Source: Dorea_A amylophila
Lineage (GTDB): Bacteria > Bacillota > Clostridia > Lachnospirales > Lachnospiraceae
Direction: 5' to 3'
Assembly (NCBI RefSeq): GCF_025567265.1
Contig: NZ_JAOQJW010000019.1
Coordinates: 1-64,000 of the forward strand
Length of the DNA stretch: 64,000 nucleotides
Within the stretch, counting starts at the first letter, position 1. Each line of letters starts with the position of its first letter. Positions 49,633 through 59,700 of the stretch are shown one piece after another. The position numbers and the translations under genes are program-made. The notes under the pieces are model-generated. The model saw only the letters and a program-made list of their open reading frames with translations. It was not told the origin of the DNA and searched no databases.

Positions 49633-51718
49633 CCAGTTTCCATCGGATCTCTGCTTTAAAAAGATCTGCTTCCGTCTCGATCCAGAACTTTCCTTTCTGA
49701 ATTTCCACAAAGCTCTTAACAATTGCAAGTCCGAGTCCGGATCCTTCGGTATTTCTTGCCGAATCGCCTCTGACAAAACGCTCCGTAATCTCTTCCGGAT
49801 TAAATGTAAGCTCGGTGGCCGATACATTCTTCATCCGGAATACCGCCTCACCCTCTTCCGCAGCAATCTTCACGTATACTCTTGTATGAGGCATTGCATA
49901 TTTCACTGCATTTCCGATCAGATTCTCGAATATCCGGTATGTCTTCTGTCCATCCAGCGCCACGATCACTTTCTCCTCCGGAATATCCAGACGGAAATCC
50001 AGATTCGCTTCTGTAATCTTTTCTTCCATTTCTAATTTCACCTGTTTAAAAAGATTCACAATATCCATCTCGATAATATTCAGGTTCACCGAACGGCTGC
50101 TCGCTTTACTGATTTCAAACAAATCTTCAATCAATGCTTTTAACCGGAGTGATTTTCTATCCAGTACATCAATGTATTCTTTCTGTCTTTCCGGATCATG
50201 TTCCATCTTCAGCAGATTCACATAGGTGATAATCGCAGTCAATGGAGTCTTCAGGTCATGCGAGACATTCGTCACCAGTTCGGTCTTCATCCGCTGGCTT
50301 TTCACTTCTTCATCTACCGCTTTCTTGAATCCGGTCTGTATCTTCTCAATCTCTTCTTTAAACGGCTCGAACACCCCCAGATTTTCATCAATCTCCACAT
50401 CCAGATTTCCATCGGCAATCTCATTTGTCGCTTCTAACAGTCTGTGATAGTTTTTCTTTATTTCATTAAAATATTTCTTCAAAATAAAGTATAGAATTAC
50501 CGAATATATGATCAGTGCCATAATTCCATAAAACCAGAAAATACTCGTCACTGCCAGAATGATAAAGTTCACAAGCACAATCCTCAGAATTGCCTTACTG
50601 CTTTTGTCTGTAAAGTCGATATCTGTAATGGTCTGATACAGCCTGTGTGCCATTTCTTTCACTTTCCGGTACAATCTTCCGCTGTCTCGTCCGACTCTTT
50701 CCGCTGCTGCCGGAGCTTCTTTCCTCAGCGTTTTCCACATACGCCACAACAGCGTCCGCTCTGTAACATACTTTCTGACACCAGTCTTCTGTATTTCACT
50801 GACACAGCTTGCTGCCCAGTATGTGACAGCAAATGCTGCAATCCAGATTGCGGCATCCATCGCCCCGGGCCTTCCCTTCGTCCTTGTTACAATCCAGTTC
50901 AGCTTATTGTCCAAAAGTCCCAGTCCTGTTACCGCAACGATAAAAACAATCTCAAACGGCTGTTGAAAAAGCTTTCTGCCGCCAATCCCCAGCGTATCAC
51001 TTTGTGCAAGAATCCATGCTGCCACACCTACCGCTGCCATGCAGGCAAGCATCATATACCATGCATCATTCGGCGCTTCATCCCCGAACCAGTACCATTG
51101 GTTCAGATATTGTTCAATTCCGTTTTTCTTCATTCCATAGATATATGTACGGTTCTTCGGCGTCTTCAATTTGCCGCCGGTGGCATCCTCAACCGTCTCA
51201 CTCCAGTTATCTATAATCTTTCTGAGAGCAATACTCTGCGTTGTCTTTTCACTGCTCTTTACAACTTTTACATCCAGATCTCCGTGTTCATCATAAGTCA
51301 GTACCATACCAAATGCATATTCTTTGAAACTGTCATCTGCCAGACCCTTTCCAGTATTCGCTGTACTTCGTCCCAGGACTGCCCCTGATCCATCCTCAAT
51401 CCTGTAATCCAGATATGGATATAACGCTTCATAATCCTCCATCCATACTTCTGCAGCATCACTGATCTCCTCCTGAGACATTTTTGCTTCTCCTGTCTTG
51501 GATGATATCTCCTGATTATAAAGGACATAACTGAATTCCAGAAAGCTTTCCAGATATTCCCTGTCTGAAAGTGAAGTTGTATAAGTCTTCTGCGCTTCAC
51601 TGACTGCTTTTCTATATATCGTATGATAATTATATATCATGAAAAACGCTGCTCCAAGTATCGTCACAGCAGCAAGAAAAAGTCCCAGTTTACGCCTGTT
51701 TTTCAATTTTGTATCCAA
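49607..51718 (-). CDS. Sensor histidine kinase
   Basis: The 703-residue membrane kinase has a first span at about 13-29, an extracellular region to about 220, several more spans (to about 412), a HAMP-like linker (415-470), the H-box VSHDLKTPLTAI with phospho-His487, and an ATPase domain with FENLIGNAVKYA and GSGLGLAIVKS. The multi-span sensor part is unusual and its signal unknown. The gene overlaps the response regulator by 29 bases. It resembles VanS/BaeS-type kinases in the C-terminal half. Confidence 0.93.
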   Translation of the reverse strand: MDTKLKNRRKLGLFLAAVTILGAAFFMIYNYHTIYRKAVSEAQKTYTTSLSDREYLESFLEFSYVLYNQEISSKTGEAKMSQEEISDAAEVWMEDYEALYPYLDYRIEDGSGAVLGRSTANTGKGLADDSFKEYAFGMVLTYDEHGDLDVKVVKSSEKTTQSIALRKIIDNWSETVEDATGGKLKTPKNRTYIYGMKKNGIEQYLNQWYWFGDEAPNDAWYMMLACMAAVGVAAWILAQSDTLGIGGRKLFQQPFEIVFIVAVTGLGLLDNKLNWIVTRTKGRPGAMDAAIWIAAFAVTYWAASCVSEIQKTGVRKYVTERTLLWRMWKTLRKEAPAAAERVGRDSGRLYRKVKEMAHRLYQTITDIDFTDKSSKAILRIVLVNFIILAVTSIFWFYGIMALIIYSVILYFILKKYFNEIKKNYHRLLEATNEIADGNLDVEIDENLGVFEPFKEEIEKIQTGFKKAVDEEVKSQRMKTELVTNVSHDLKTPLTAIITYVNLLKMEHDPERQKEYIDVLDRKSLRLKALIEDLFEISKASSRSVNLNIIEMDIVNLFKQVKLEMEEKITEANLDFRLDIPEEKVIVALDGQKTYRIFENLIGNAVKYAMPHTRVYVKIAAEEGEAVFRMKNVSATELTFNPEEITERFVRGDSARNTEGSGLGLAIVKSFVEIQKGKFWIETEADLFKAEIRWKLVDKKDDIA

Positions 51719-52409
51719 CGCCCCACACCACCTTTAAGTATTTTGGTTCTCTTGGATTTACTTCTATCTTTTCACGGATATTTCTGACGTGCACCATGAT
51801 CGTATCGGTGTTAATCGCACGTTCATTCCATACCCGCTCATAGATCTCCTCCGCAGAGAACACCCGTCCCGGATTCTTCATCAGAAGCAGCAGGATCTTG
51901 TACTCGATCGGAGTCATCTTTACCGGTTCGCCGTCAACGGTCACTTCTACATTATCCTCATTGATCTCCAGTCCGCCTATCGTATGGATCCTGGAATTTT
52001 CGTTCTTATCCTCCAGCCGTTCCATAAACCTGCGGTATCTGCGAAGCTGCGAATTGACTCTGGCAAGCAGTTCCATCGGAGTAAATGGCTTTGTCACATA
52101 ATCGTCAGCCCCCATATTCAATCCCATGATCTTATCCACTTCTTCTGATTTTGCAGAAAGAAAAATCACCGGGAAATCATACTTCTCCCTGAGTTTTACG
52201 ACCATAGAGATTCCATCCATTACCGGCATCATGATATCCACGATTGCCAGATGAATATCTTCCCTTTCTATAACATCCAGTCCTTCTGCACCATCAGCCG
52301 CCTGAAATACTTCATAGCCCTGACTCTTCAGATATATCTCCACGCCTTCCCTAATTTCCTTGTCGTCTTCTACGACCAGTACATGATTCATCTCCATCAC
52401 ATTTTTCAT
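51690..52409 (-). CDS. OmpR-family response regulator
   Basis: The 239-residue protein has a receiver domain (HVLVVEDDKEIREGVEIYLK; phospho-Asp in LAIVDIMMPVMDG) and an OmpR-type winged helix (MTPIEYKILLLLMKNPGRVF, INTDTIMVHVRNIREKIE). It pairs with the overlapping kinase gene. The start at 52409 follows AGGAAAAGG; later in-frame ATGs at 52397 and 52391 are alternatives. Target genes cannot be named. Confidence 0.94.
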   Translation of the reverse strand: MKNVMEMNHVLVVEDDKEIREGVEIYLKSQGYEVFQAADGAEGLDVIEREDIHLAIVDIMMPVMDGISMVVKLREKYDFPVIFLSAKSEEVDKIMGLNMGADDYVTKPFTPMELLARVNSQLRRYRRFMERLEDKNENSRIHTIGGLEINEDNVEVTVDGEPVKMTPIEYKILLLLMKNPGRVFSAEEIYERVWNERAINTDTIMVHVRNIREKIEVNPREPKYLKVVWGVGYKIEKQA

Positions 52410-52510
52410 CCTTTTCCTGATTCCAGCTTTTTCCTCTGTTATTATCATCCTATCCGGTATTTCTTAAGGGTGACTTCAGAAAATTCTAAAGAAAAACAAA
52501 AGATTCTTCT

Positions 52511-53515
52511 TTATACCGTTTCATTCAGATAAATCCGTGACAATGGAATGATCTTATCTAATTCTTCTTTCATTCGATCCGACATGACTGCATCACCATC
52601 CGCACAGATTTCTTCTGCGGTCTTCACACCGAATACAAGGCTCGTAAGCGCCGCTACGGTGAGTGTTCCTTCACTGTTTTCCGGCTTTCCATCCATCAGC
52701 ATCACTCCCGAAAATTCTGTCCCCGTAATCATGACACATCGGTTATTTTCTTTGATAACCGGATCTGTCACCGTAAAGCATGTTCCCATAAATGTTTTGA
52801 GTCTCAAAGACATCAGCATCCGTCTGACATCTATGATACGGATCATAATCTTAGGTTTTTCCCCATCTACTTCTTCAGCCTCTGCCGCGATCTTAATATC
52901 TGTGACCGCTCCTTCTTTTTTATATATCTTTAATGCCCCTCCGTCACTTGCATATTCTTTGATCAGACGTTCATAATAAGCTGTATTTCTTTTTGCGTAG
53001 ACCTGATACGACTGCGACAGCCTGCCTTCCATATAAACAGCCATTTTTTCTGCATCTTCCACTGAGGCATCCGTCACATCTGTACCTTCTTCCACTTCCG
53101 CTTTCGGATCATAATATGCCCGATTCTGTTCATACACCGTCCGGAAATCAAATGGCAGATAGATGCTCTCCGATGCCGGCATCAGAAATGTAAATGTCTC
53201 TCCATCTGCATACATATCATTTAACGCCTGTTTCAACATTCCTGCCATAAAGCCACGTTTCCGATATGCTTTTCTCGTTGCAACAGCAACAATATAATTC
53301 ACGTCTTTTCTGCTGCCGTTTACTGCAAGTTCGTACGGATTCAGATGCAGCATCGCCTGTATCTCCCCGTCTTCTTCTACCACATAAATCTGATTGTCTT
53401 TTACTTTTTCTTCGTAATAATAGTCAACAAAGTCTTTGCTGTCTTCTGAAAACACTTCTTCGTACAGTTTTCTTGTATTCAGCTTTTCTCCTGTTTCCAG
53501 TTTTCTTATTTTCAT
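52511..53515 (-). CDS. GNAT acetyltransferase, Eis-like with SCP2-type tail
   Basis: The 334-residue protein has an N-terminal GNAT domain (IVAVATRKAYRKRGFMAGML, acetyl-CoA pyrophosphate loop RKAYRKRGF), a second GNAT-like middle part, and a C-terminal sterol-carrier-like domain ending in LSRIYLNETV. This is the Eis-type three-domain build; substrates vary from aminoglycosides to proteins. AAGGAAAA lies before the ATG at 53515. Confidence 0.88.
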   Translation of the reverse strand: MKIRKLETGEKLNTRKLYEEVFSEDSKDFVDYYYEEKVKDNQIYVVEEDGEIQAMLHLNPYELAVNGSRKDVNYIVAVATRKAYRKRGFMAGMLKQALNDMYADGETFTFLMPASESIYLPFDFRTVYEQNRAYYDPKAEVEEGTDVTDASVEDAEKMAVYMEGRLSQSYQVYAKRNTAYYERLIKEYASDGGALKIYKKEGAVTDIKIAAEAEEVDGEKPKIMIRIIDVRRMLMSLRLKTFMGTCFTVTDPVIKENNRCVMITGTEFSGVMLMDGKPENSEGTLTVAALTSLVFGVKTAEEICADGDAVMSDRMKEELDKIIPLSRIYLNETV

Positions 53516-53541
53516 TTTGATTTTCCTTCCCAACAAGTTTC

Positions 53542-54093
53542 TTATCTGTCCTGCGCTTTCATACATCCGCCGCATCCGGCACATCCGCCTTCTGCTGGTC
53601 CGACTCTGTAACTGTAATTAGCAATCGTATCCAGACTTGCAATTGCCTGAGAAGAAATACCTTCTCCCGTTCCGGTAAATCCAAGTCCTTCCTCCGTTGT
53701 TGCCTTGATGTTCACCTGTTCAACTTCAATGTGCAGTGCTTCTGCCACATTTTTTCTCATCTGTTCAATGTGCGGTGCCATCTTCGGGCGCTGTGCGATG
53801 ATCGTTGCATCGATATTGCCGATCACATATAATTTTTCATCAATTAATTTCCCTACTTCTTCCAGAAGTTTTATGCTGGACGCTCCCTTGTACGCCGGAT
53901 CGGTATCCGGAAAGTGCTTTCCGATATCTCCAAGCGCCGCCGCCCCAAGAAGTGCATCCATGACCGCATGCAATAATACATCTGCATCCGAATGACCAAG
54001 AAGTCCCTTTTCATAAGGGATCTTTACTCCGCCAAGTATCAGATCTCTTCCGTCTACTAATTTATGTACATCATAGCCCATACCTACACGCAT
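53542..54093 (-). CDS. ispF: 2-C-methyl-D-erythritol 2,4-cyclodiphosphate synthase
   Basis: The 183-residue enzyme makes MEcPP in the MEP isoprenoid pathway. The metal site MGYDVHKL (Asp8, His10) and GHSDADVLLHAVMDALLGAA, and the KATTEEGLGFTGTGEGI end of the fold are clear. The usual protein ends near residue 160; here a Cys-rich tail (GGCAGCGGCMKAQDR) is added and may bind metal. It is followed upstream by a small membrane protein gene 3 bases away. Confidence 0.95.
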   Translation of the reverse strand: MRVGMGYDVHKLVDGRDLILGGVKIPYEKGLLGHSDADVLLHAVMDALLGAAALGDIGKHFPDTDPAYKGASSIKLLEEVGKLIDEKLYVIGNIDATIIAQRPKMAPHIEQMRKNVAEALHIEVEQVNIKATTEEGLGFTGTGEGISSQAIASLDTIANYSYRVGPAEGGCAGCGGCMKAQDR

Positions 54094-54096
54094 ATA

Positions 54097-54408
54097 TTAT
54101 TCTCCTTCCTTTGTTTCTGTTTCTGCTTCTTCTGTTTCTGCTTCTTCTGTTTCTGCTTCTTCTGACTGTTCTTCCTTATCTTTTAATTGTCCCATCACAC
54201 TGTCATCTTGATATTCCTTTTTTATAAGCTTTGAACCATATTTTCCAAGCCAGAAGATTCCTATGATCACAAAAACAACCCCGGCTCCCGCATAAAACAC
54301 ATAATTGTCCGGATGATTCTTCAGCGAATCCACTAAAAGTTTTCCTCCCAGATAAGTTATATACGCCCCGGCAAGCGAACGAATGATCAAACTGCTTCTT
54401 GGTACCAT
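54097..54408 (-). CDS. Small two-span membrane protein with Glu-rich repeat tail
   Basis: The 103-residue protein has two hydrophobic segments (about 6-25 and 37-54) and a C-terminal tail with tandem EEAET units. The tail is coded by a 15-bp repeat (about three copies, 54113-54162), so its length may vary. AGGAGGG lies nine bases before the ATG at 54408. No function known. It precedes ispF by 3 bases in one transcript. Confidence 0.8.
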   Translation of the reverse strand: MVPRSSLIIRSLAGAYITYLGGKLLVDSLKNHPDNYVFYAGAGVVFVIIGIFWLGKYGSKLIKKEYQDDSVMGQLKDKEEQSEEAETEEAETEEAETETKEGE

Positions 54409-54498
54409 ATTCCTATCCCTCCTGTTTCTATACATCACATGTAATGTATTATAGACGATTTTGCTTTTCTTGTATACTTCGATATATAAAATTAAACA

Positions 54499-54527
54499 AC
54501 AAAAAAAGAACCGGATACTTCCGACTC
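54499..54527 (-). terminator. Terminator of the tRNA cluster
   Basis: GAGTCGGA pairs with TCCGGTTC (two G-U pairs), 4-base loop, then seven T on the minus strand, about 77 bases after the last tRNA. Confidence 0.75.
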
Positions 54528-54603
54528 TCTTGCTGTGTTACGATATATAGAAATGCAGCAAACCTGCCACAGGCAGCTTGTTCCGCATACGTTGGCACAA
54601 AAA

Positions 54604-54677
54604 TAGCGGGAACTGGATTTGAACCAGCGACACCACGGGTATGAACCGTGTGCTCTAGCCAACTGAGCTATCCCGCC
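54604..54677 (-). tRNA. tRNA-Met (anticodon CAT), copy 2
   Basis: The cloverleaf is complete: acceptor GGCGGGA / TCCCGCT (one G-U), loop TTCATAC with anticodon CAT, T loop TTCAAAT. The sequence matches elongator tRNA-Met rather than initiator or tRNA-Ile2. It is identical to the copy at 54686-54759. CCA is not encoded. Confidence 0.95.
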
Positions 54678-54685
54678 ATAATCAG

Positions 54686-54759
54686 TAGCGGGAACTGGAT
54701 TTGAACCAGCGACACCACGGGTATGAACCGTGTGCTCTAGCCAACTGAGCTATCCCGCC
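54686..54759 (-). tRNA. tRNA-Met (anticodon CAT), copy 1
   Basis: Identical 74-nt tRNA-Met gene, 8 bases from its tandem copy. Both belong to one transcript that starts with tRNA-Val. Confidence 0.95.
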
Positions 54760-54781
54760 ACAACCAATTTTAGAAAATGTA

Positions 54782-54854
54782 TGGGACCAATAGGGCTCGA
54801 ACCTATGACCCTCTGCTTGTAAGGCAGATGCTCTCCCAGCTGAGCTATGATCCC
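54782..54854 (-). tRNA. tRNA-Val (anticodon TAC)
   Basis: The 73-nt cloverleaf has acceptor GGGATCA / TGGTCCC, anticodon stem TCTGC / GCAGA with loop CTTACAA (anticodon TAC), and T arm ATAGG / CCTAT. It is the first gene of the three-tRNA operon. Confidence 0.96.
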
Positions 54855-54889
54855 ATATATTTTGTCGTCTCTCTCGAACCGACTTCGTT

Positions 54890-54918
54890 AGTATAGCATT
54901 GGTTTTTTGGAAAGTCAA
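54890..54918 (-). promoter_or_regulatory. Promoter of tRNA cluster
   Basis: TTGACT (54918-54913), 17 bases, TATACT (54895-54890) on the minus strand, 36 bases before tRNA-Val. Confidence 0.85.
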
Positions 54919-55001
54919 CTGTTTTTTTGATTTTTTCAAATTTTTTCTACAATTTCTTCTATAACCGGAATAATTCAAAATCGCTGTGCGTTAATCTGAT
55001 T

Positions 55002-55040
55002 CAAAAAAAGCCCCGCAAACACAAGGCCTGCGGGGCATTT
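55002..55040 (-). terminator. Intrinsic terminator of gdhA
   Basis: TGCCCCGCA / TGCGGGGC, GC-rich stem followed by seven T on the minus strand, 10 bases after the gdhA stop. Confidence 0.93.
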
Positions 55041-55049
55041 TTGAAAATA

Positions 55050-56384
55050 TTATACGATTCCCTGAGCTGTCATAGCATCTACGACTTTTTCAAATCCTGC
55101 AATGTTAGCTCCGGCAACATAGTTACCTTCCATTCCGTAACGTTTTGCAGCATCGTCCATGTTGTGGCAGATGTTTACCATGATGTTCTTCAGTTTTGCA
55201 TCTACTTCTTCGAATGTCCAGCTCAGTCTCTCGCTGTTCTGTGACATCTCAAGTGCAGATGTAGCAACACCACCGGCATTTGCAGCCTTACCAGGTGCAA
55301 AGATTACACCATTCTCCTGCAGATACTGTGTTGCTTCTAATGTAGTAGGCATGTTCGCACCTTCGCATACAGCTACGCATCCGTTAGCAACTAACTGTTT
55401 TGCATCTTCAAGGTGAAGTTCGTTCTGTGTAGCACATGGAAGAGCAAGGTCAACCTTAACAGACCATACACCGCGTCCTTCATGATATTCTGAATTAGGA
55501 CGGTAGTTCTTGTACTCTGTCAGTCTTGCACGTTTTACTTCTTTGATTTCTTTTAATGCTGCAACGTCGATTCCGTCCGGATCATATACCCATCCTGTAG
55601 AATCACTTGCTGTTACAACTTTCGCTCCAAGCTGCTGAGCTTTCTGGATTGCATAGATTGCAACGTTACCAGCTCCGGAAACTGCAACTGTCATTCCCTT
55701 GATGTCTTTTCCGTTGATCTTTAATAATTCTTCTGTTAAGTAGAGAAGTCCATATCCTGTAGCTTCTGTTCTTGCTAAAGATCCGCCGTAGCTTAATCCT
55801 TTTCCTGTCAGAACACCTTCATACAGGCCTCTGATTCTCTTGTACTGACCGAACATGTAACCAATCTCTCTTGCACCTGTTCCGATGTCTCCTGCAGGAA
55901 CATCTGTGTCAGCTCCGATATATTTGCAAAGTTCTGTCATAAAGCTCTGGCAGAATGCCATTACTTCTCTGTCTGATTTTCCCTTAGGATCGAAGTCAGA
56001 ACCACCTTTACCTCCGCCGATCGGAAGTCCTGTCAGTGAGTTCTTGAAGATCTGCTCAAATCCAAGGAATTTGATGATACCAAGGTTTACAGATGGGTGC
56101 AGACGTAATCCTCCTTTGTATGGTCCGATTGCGCTGTTAAACTGTACACGGTATCCTGTATTAACCTGAACCTGTCCTTTATCGTCTACCCATGGAACAC
56201 GGAATTTGATCTGTCTTTCAGGTTCAACAAGTCTTTCAAGAAGAGCGTCTTTTCTGAATTTCTCCTCGTTAGCCTCTACAACAACTCTTAATGACTCTAA
56301 TACCTCTTTTACTGCCTGGTGGAATTCTGGCTCTGCAGGATTCTTAGCTACTACTTTCTCTAGTACTTCATCAACATATGACAT
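55050..56384 (-). CDS. gdhA: NADP-specific glutamate dehydrogenase
   Basis: The 444-residue hexameric enzyme interconverts 2-oxoglutarate plus ammonia and glutamate. Catalytic features are GPYKGGLRLHPSVNLGIIKF, the lysine region GGGKGGSDFDPKGKS and the Rossmann part VAVSGAGNVAIYAIQ. Length and the S at the end of the glycine-rich turn fit the NADP-type family. AGGAGG lies before the start. The leader holds a terminator-like hairpin (56495-56526). Confidence 0.95.
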   Translation of the reverse strand: MSYVDEVLEKVVAKNPAEPEFHQAVKEVLESLRVVVEANEEKFRKDALLERLVEPERQIKFRVPWVDDKGQVQVNTGYRVQFNSAIGPYKGGLRLHPSVNLGIIKFLGFEQIFKNSLTGLPIGGGKGGSDFDPKGKSDREVMAFCQSFMTELCKYIGADTDVPAGDIGTGAREIGYMFGQYKRIRGLYEGVLTGKGLSYGGSLARTEATGYGLLYLTEELLKINGKDIKGMTVAVSGAGNVAIYAIQKAQQLGAKVVTASDSTGWVYDPDGIDVAALKEIKEVKRARLTEYKNYRPNSEYHEGRGVWSVKVDLALPCATQNELHLEDAKQLVANGCVAVCEGANMPTTLEATQYLQENGVIFAPGKAANAGGVATSALEMSQNSERLSWTFEEVDAKLKNIMVNICHNMDDAAKRYGMEGNYVAGANIAGFEKVVDAMTAQGIV

Positions 56385-56494
56385 AGCTTTCTACCTCCTA
56401 AAATAATATACGTATCCTTTTCAAAAGCGTCCCTGTCCAACAATTTGTCCAAATACTGCGATCCAGCCGCCGGCTGTTTTTTCTACACGCTTTG

Positions 56495-56526
56495 GAATAA
56501 AAAAAGCAGATGACTTACGCCATCTG
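56495..56526 (-). promoter_or_regulatory. Terminator-like hairpin in gdhA leader
   Basis: CAGATG / CATCTG with an 8-base loop is followed by CTTTTTTTATT on the minus strand, about 110 bases before the gdhA start and 25-50 bases after its predicted promoter. This is the shape of an attenuator; no known riboswitch or T-box sequence is visible in the short segment before it. An alternative is an independent RNA of about 60 nt. Confidence 0.6.
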
Positions 56527-56554
56527 TTTTTCCCTGACGCCTTTGTCCTTTACT

Positions 56555-56583
56555 ATTGTAAAGCAAACAAGTGTATCTGGCAA
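56555..56583 (-). promoter_or_regulatory. Promoter of gdhA
   Basis: TTGCCA (56583-56578), 17 bases, TACAAT (56560-56555) on the minus strand. Confidence 0.7.
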
Positions 56584-56624
56584 GATATTTTTTACAGTTT
56601 TTATTATTTTTTGCAACTTTTTAC

Positions 56625-56653
56625 AAAACCCTTGCAGATTTTGCAAGGGTTTT
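56625..56653 (-). terminator. Intrinsic terminator of purL
   Basis: AAAACCCTTGCA / TGCAAGGGTTTT, 12-bp perfect stem, on the minus strand followed by a mixed A/T tract. It sits between purL and the gdhA promoter. Confidence 0.8.
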
Positions 56654-56775
56654 GTGCTTTTTCTCATGTTTTATTCATTTTTATGAAACAGATTGCGCTC
56701 TAAATTGCATTTATTATAATACAAGGATGTCAATTTTCATCTCATCACCGGAAGTCTCAGACACCTGAACATTCA

Positions 56776-59700
56776 TTATTTGAAGTATTTTACTCCTGAT
56801 TCGAAGATCTTCATATCCTGTTCTCCGTAAATGTTCATTGCCACACTTCTGTTTCTTCTTTCTGAATGCGCCATCTTACCAAGTACACGTCCGTCCGGGC
56901 TTGTAATACCTTCGATCGCACAGTAAGAACCGTTGACATTCCATTCTTCGTTCATTGTGATATTTCCTTCCGGATCACAGTACTGTGTTGCAACCTGGCC
57001 ATTTGCGAATAACTTGTCCAGCCATTCTTTATTTGCAACAAATCTTCCTTCACCATGAGATGCAGGGTTGGTGTATACTCCGCCAAGTTCTGCTTCTCTG
57101 AGCCATGGAGATTTGTTCGTTACTACTTTTGTATAGACCATCTTGGAGATATGGCGGCCGATCGTGTTGTATGTAAGTGTCGGTGAATCCGGCTGCTGTC
57201 CTGTAATCTCTCCACTTGGTACCAGACCAAGCTTGATCAGAGCCTGGAATCCGTTGCAGATACCAAGTGCCAGTCCGTCACGCTCATTCAATAATTTTTC
57301 TACCGCTTCTTTCATCTTCGCATTCTTAAATGCTGTTGCGAAGAATTTTGCTGATCCGTCCGGTTCGTCACCTGCACTGAATCCACCTGGGAACATGATG
57401 ATCTGTGACTGTTCGATCGCTTTTTCAAATACTTCTACAGAATCAACGATATCAGATGCACTCATATTTCTGAATACTTTTGTGATCACCTTTGCTCCTG
57501 CTCTTTCGAATGCTTTCGCACTGTCATATTCACAGTTTGTTCCAGGCATTACCGGGATAAATACGGTCGGCTGAGCGATCTTGTGGTCACAAATATAAAT
57601 ATCTGATGTATCATATAATCCTGTCTCCACCTTCGCATCCTGTCCTTCCGCTCCGGAATTGGTCGGGAATACTTTTTCCAGTGTTTCTTCCCATGCAGAT
57701 ACTGCCTCTTCTAATGCGATCTTCACATCTTTATATTCGATTGCCGCATTATCTGTCACTTCACCGATCACGGTATAGGTAATTCCAAGTTCAGACACCT
57801 TATCTGCAGGTACTTCTGCAATGATATCTCCGAATGCCGGTGCAAATAAATCTCTTGCATCTACATTATGCTCAATCTTCACACCCATGCCGTTACCGAA
57901 AGCCATCTTGCTGACTGCTGCCGCGATACCATGTCTGTCTAATGCATAAGCTGCTACGATCTTGCCGCTGTGGATATCTTCGGTAAACTTACCATACTGA
58001 TCCATAACCTTTCCGTATACAGGAATATCGTAATTATCCGTCTCAATGCGAAGCCATACAAGTTTATCTCCGGCTTTCTTAAGTTCCGGTGAAATAATGT
58101 CTTTCTCTTTTGCAATGTCTACTGCGAAAGATACCAGTGTCGGCGGTACATCAATGTCTTCAAACGTTCCTGACATACTGTCTTTTCCACCAATAGAAGG
58201 AAGTCCGTATCCAAGCTGTGCACTGTAAGCACCAAGAAGTGCCGCAAACGGCTGGCTCCATCTGTGTGGATCTTCTGTCATACGACGGAAGTATTCCTGG
58301 AATGTGAAACGGATCTTGCTGTAGTCACCGCCTGCTGCTACGATCTTAGCGATAGATTCTGTCACTGCATAGATTGCTCCGTGATATGGACTCCATGTTG
58401 ACAGATACGGATCGAATCCGTAACTCATCATACTTACAGTATCGCAGTCTCCTGTTAATACCGGAAGTTTTGCCACCATTGCCTGTGTCTCTGTCTTCTG
58501 ATATTTTCCACCATGCGGCATGAATACAGAAGCCGCTCCGATCGATCCGTCGAACATCTCTACCAGACCTTTCTGTGAGCATACATTCAGGTCTTTTAAC
58601 ATACCAAGCCATTTTTCTCTTACATCTTTCACATCTTCTCTTACAAGGATACTGTCTTTTCTGTTCGGGATGTCAACTGCTACCGTTGTCTCCTGGTGTG
58701 CTCCGTTGGTGTCAAGGAATGCACGTGAAAGATTTACAATCTCTTTTCCTCTCCATGAAAGTACCAGTCTTGGATCTTCTGTTACAACTGCTACTTTTGT
58801 TGCCTCCAGGTTCTCTTCGGATGCATATTTCATGAATTCATCTACATCTTTTGGATCTACAACAACTGCCATACGTTCCTGTGATTCAGAGATTGCAATC
58901 TCTGTTCCGTCAAGACCGGCATATTTCTTAGGTACTTTATCAAGATCGATCTGAAGTCCGTCTGCAAGTTCTCCGATAGCAACGGATACTCCGCCTGCAC
59001 CGAAGTCGTTACATTTCTTGATCAGCTTGCTGACTTCTTCTCTTCTGAATAATCTCTGGATCTTTCTTTCTGTCGGTGCATTACCTTTCTGCACTTCTGC
59101 CCCACATGTTTCGATGGACTCTTCTGTATGTACTTTGGAAGATCCGGTTGCTCCGCCGCAGCCGTCACGTCCGGTACGTCCGCCAAGAAGAATGATGATA
59201 TCTCCAGGATCCGATGTCTCTCTGATAACCGCACGTCTCGGTGCTGCTCCAAGCACTGCTCCAATCTCCATACGTTTTGCAACATAATTCGGATGATAGA
59301 TTTCTTTTACCGCTCCGGTTGCCAGGCCGATCTGGTTACCATATGAACTATATCCATGGGCTGCTTCTCTGACCAGTTTCTTCTGTGGAAGCTTTCCTTT
59401 TAATGTATCCTTTACAGATGCGGTAGGATCAGCGGCTCCTGTAACACGCATTGCCTGATATACATAAGTACGTCCTGACAATGGGTCACGGATAGCTCCT
59501 CCAAGGCAGGTAGCAGCACCACCGAATGGCTCGATCTCTGTCGGATGGTTATGTGTCTCGTTCTTAAAGTTTACAAGCCACTCTTCTTCCACTCCGTCTA
59601 CCTCGATTGGAACAACGATACTGCATGCATTGATCTCATCAGACTCTTCCTGATCCTGTAACTTTCCTTCACGTTTTAATTTTCTCATTGCCATCAGTGC

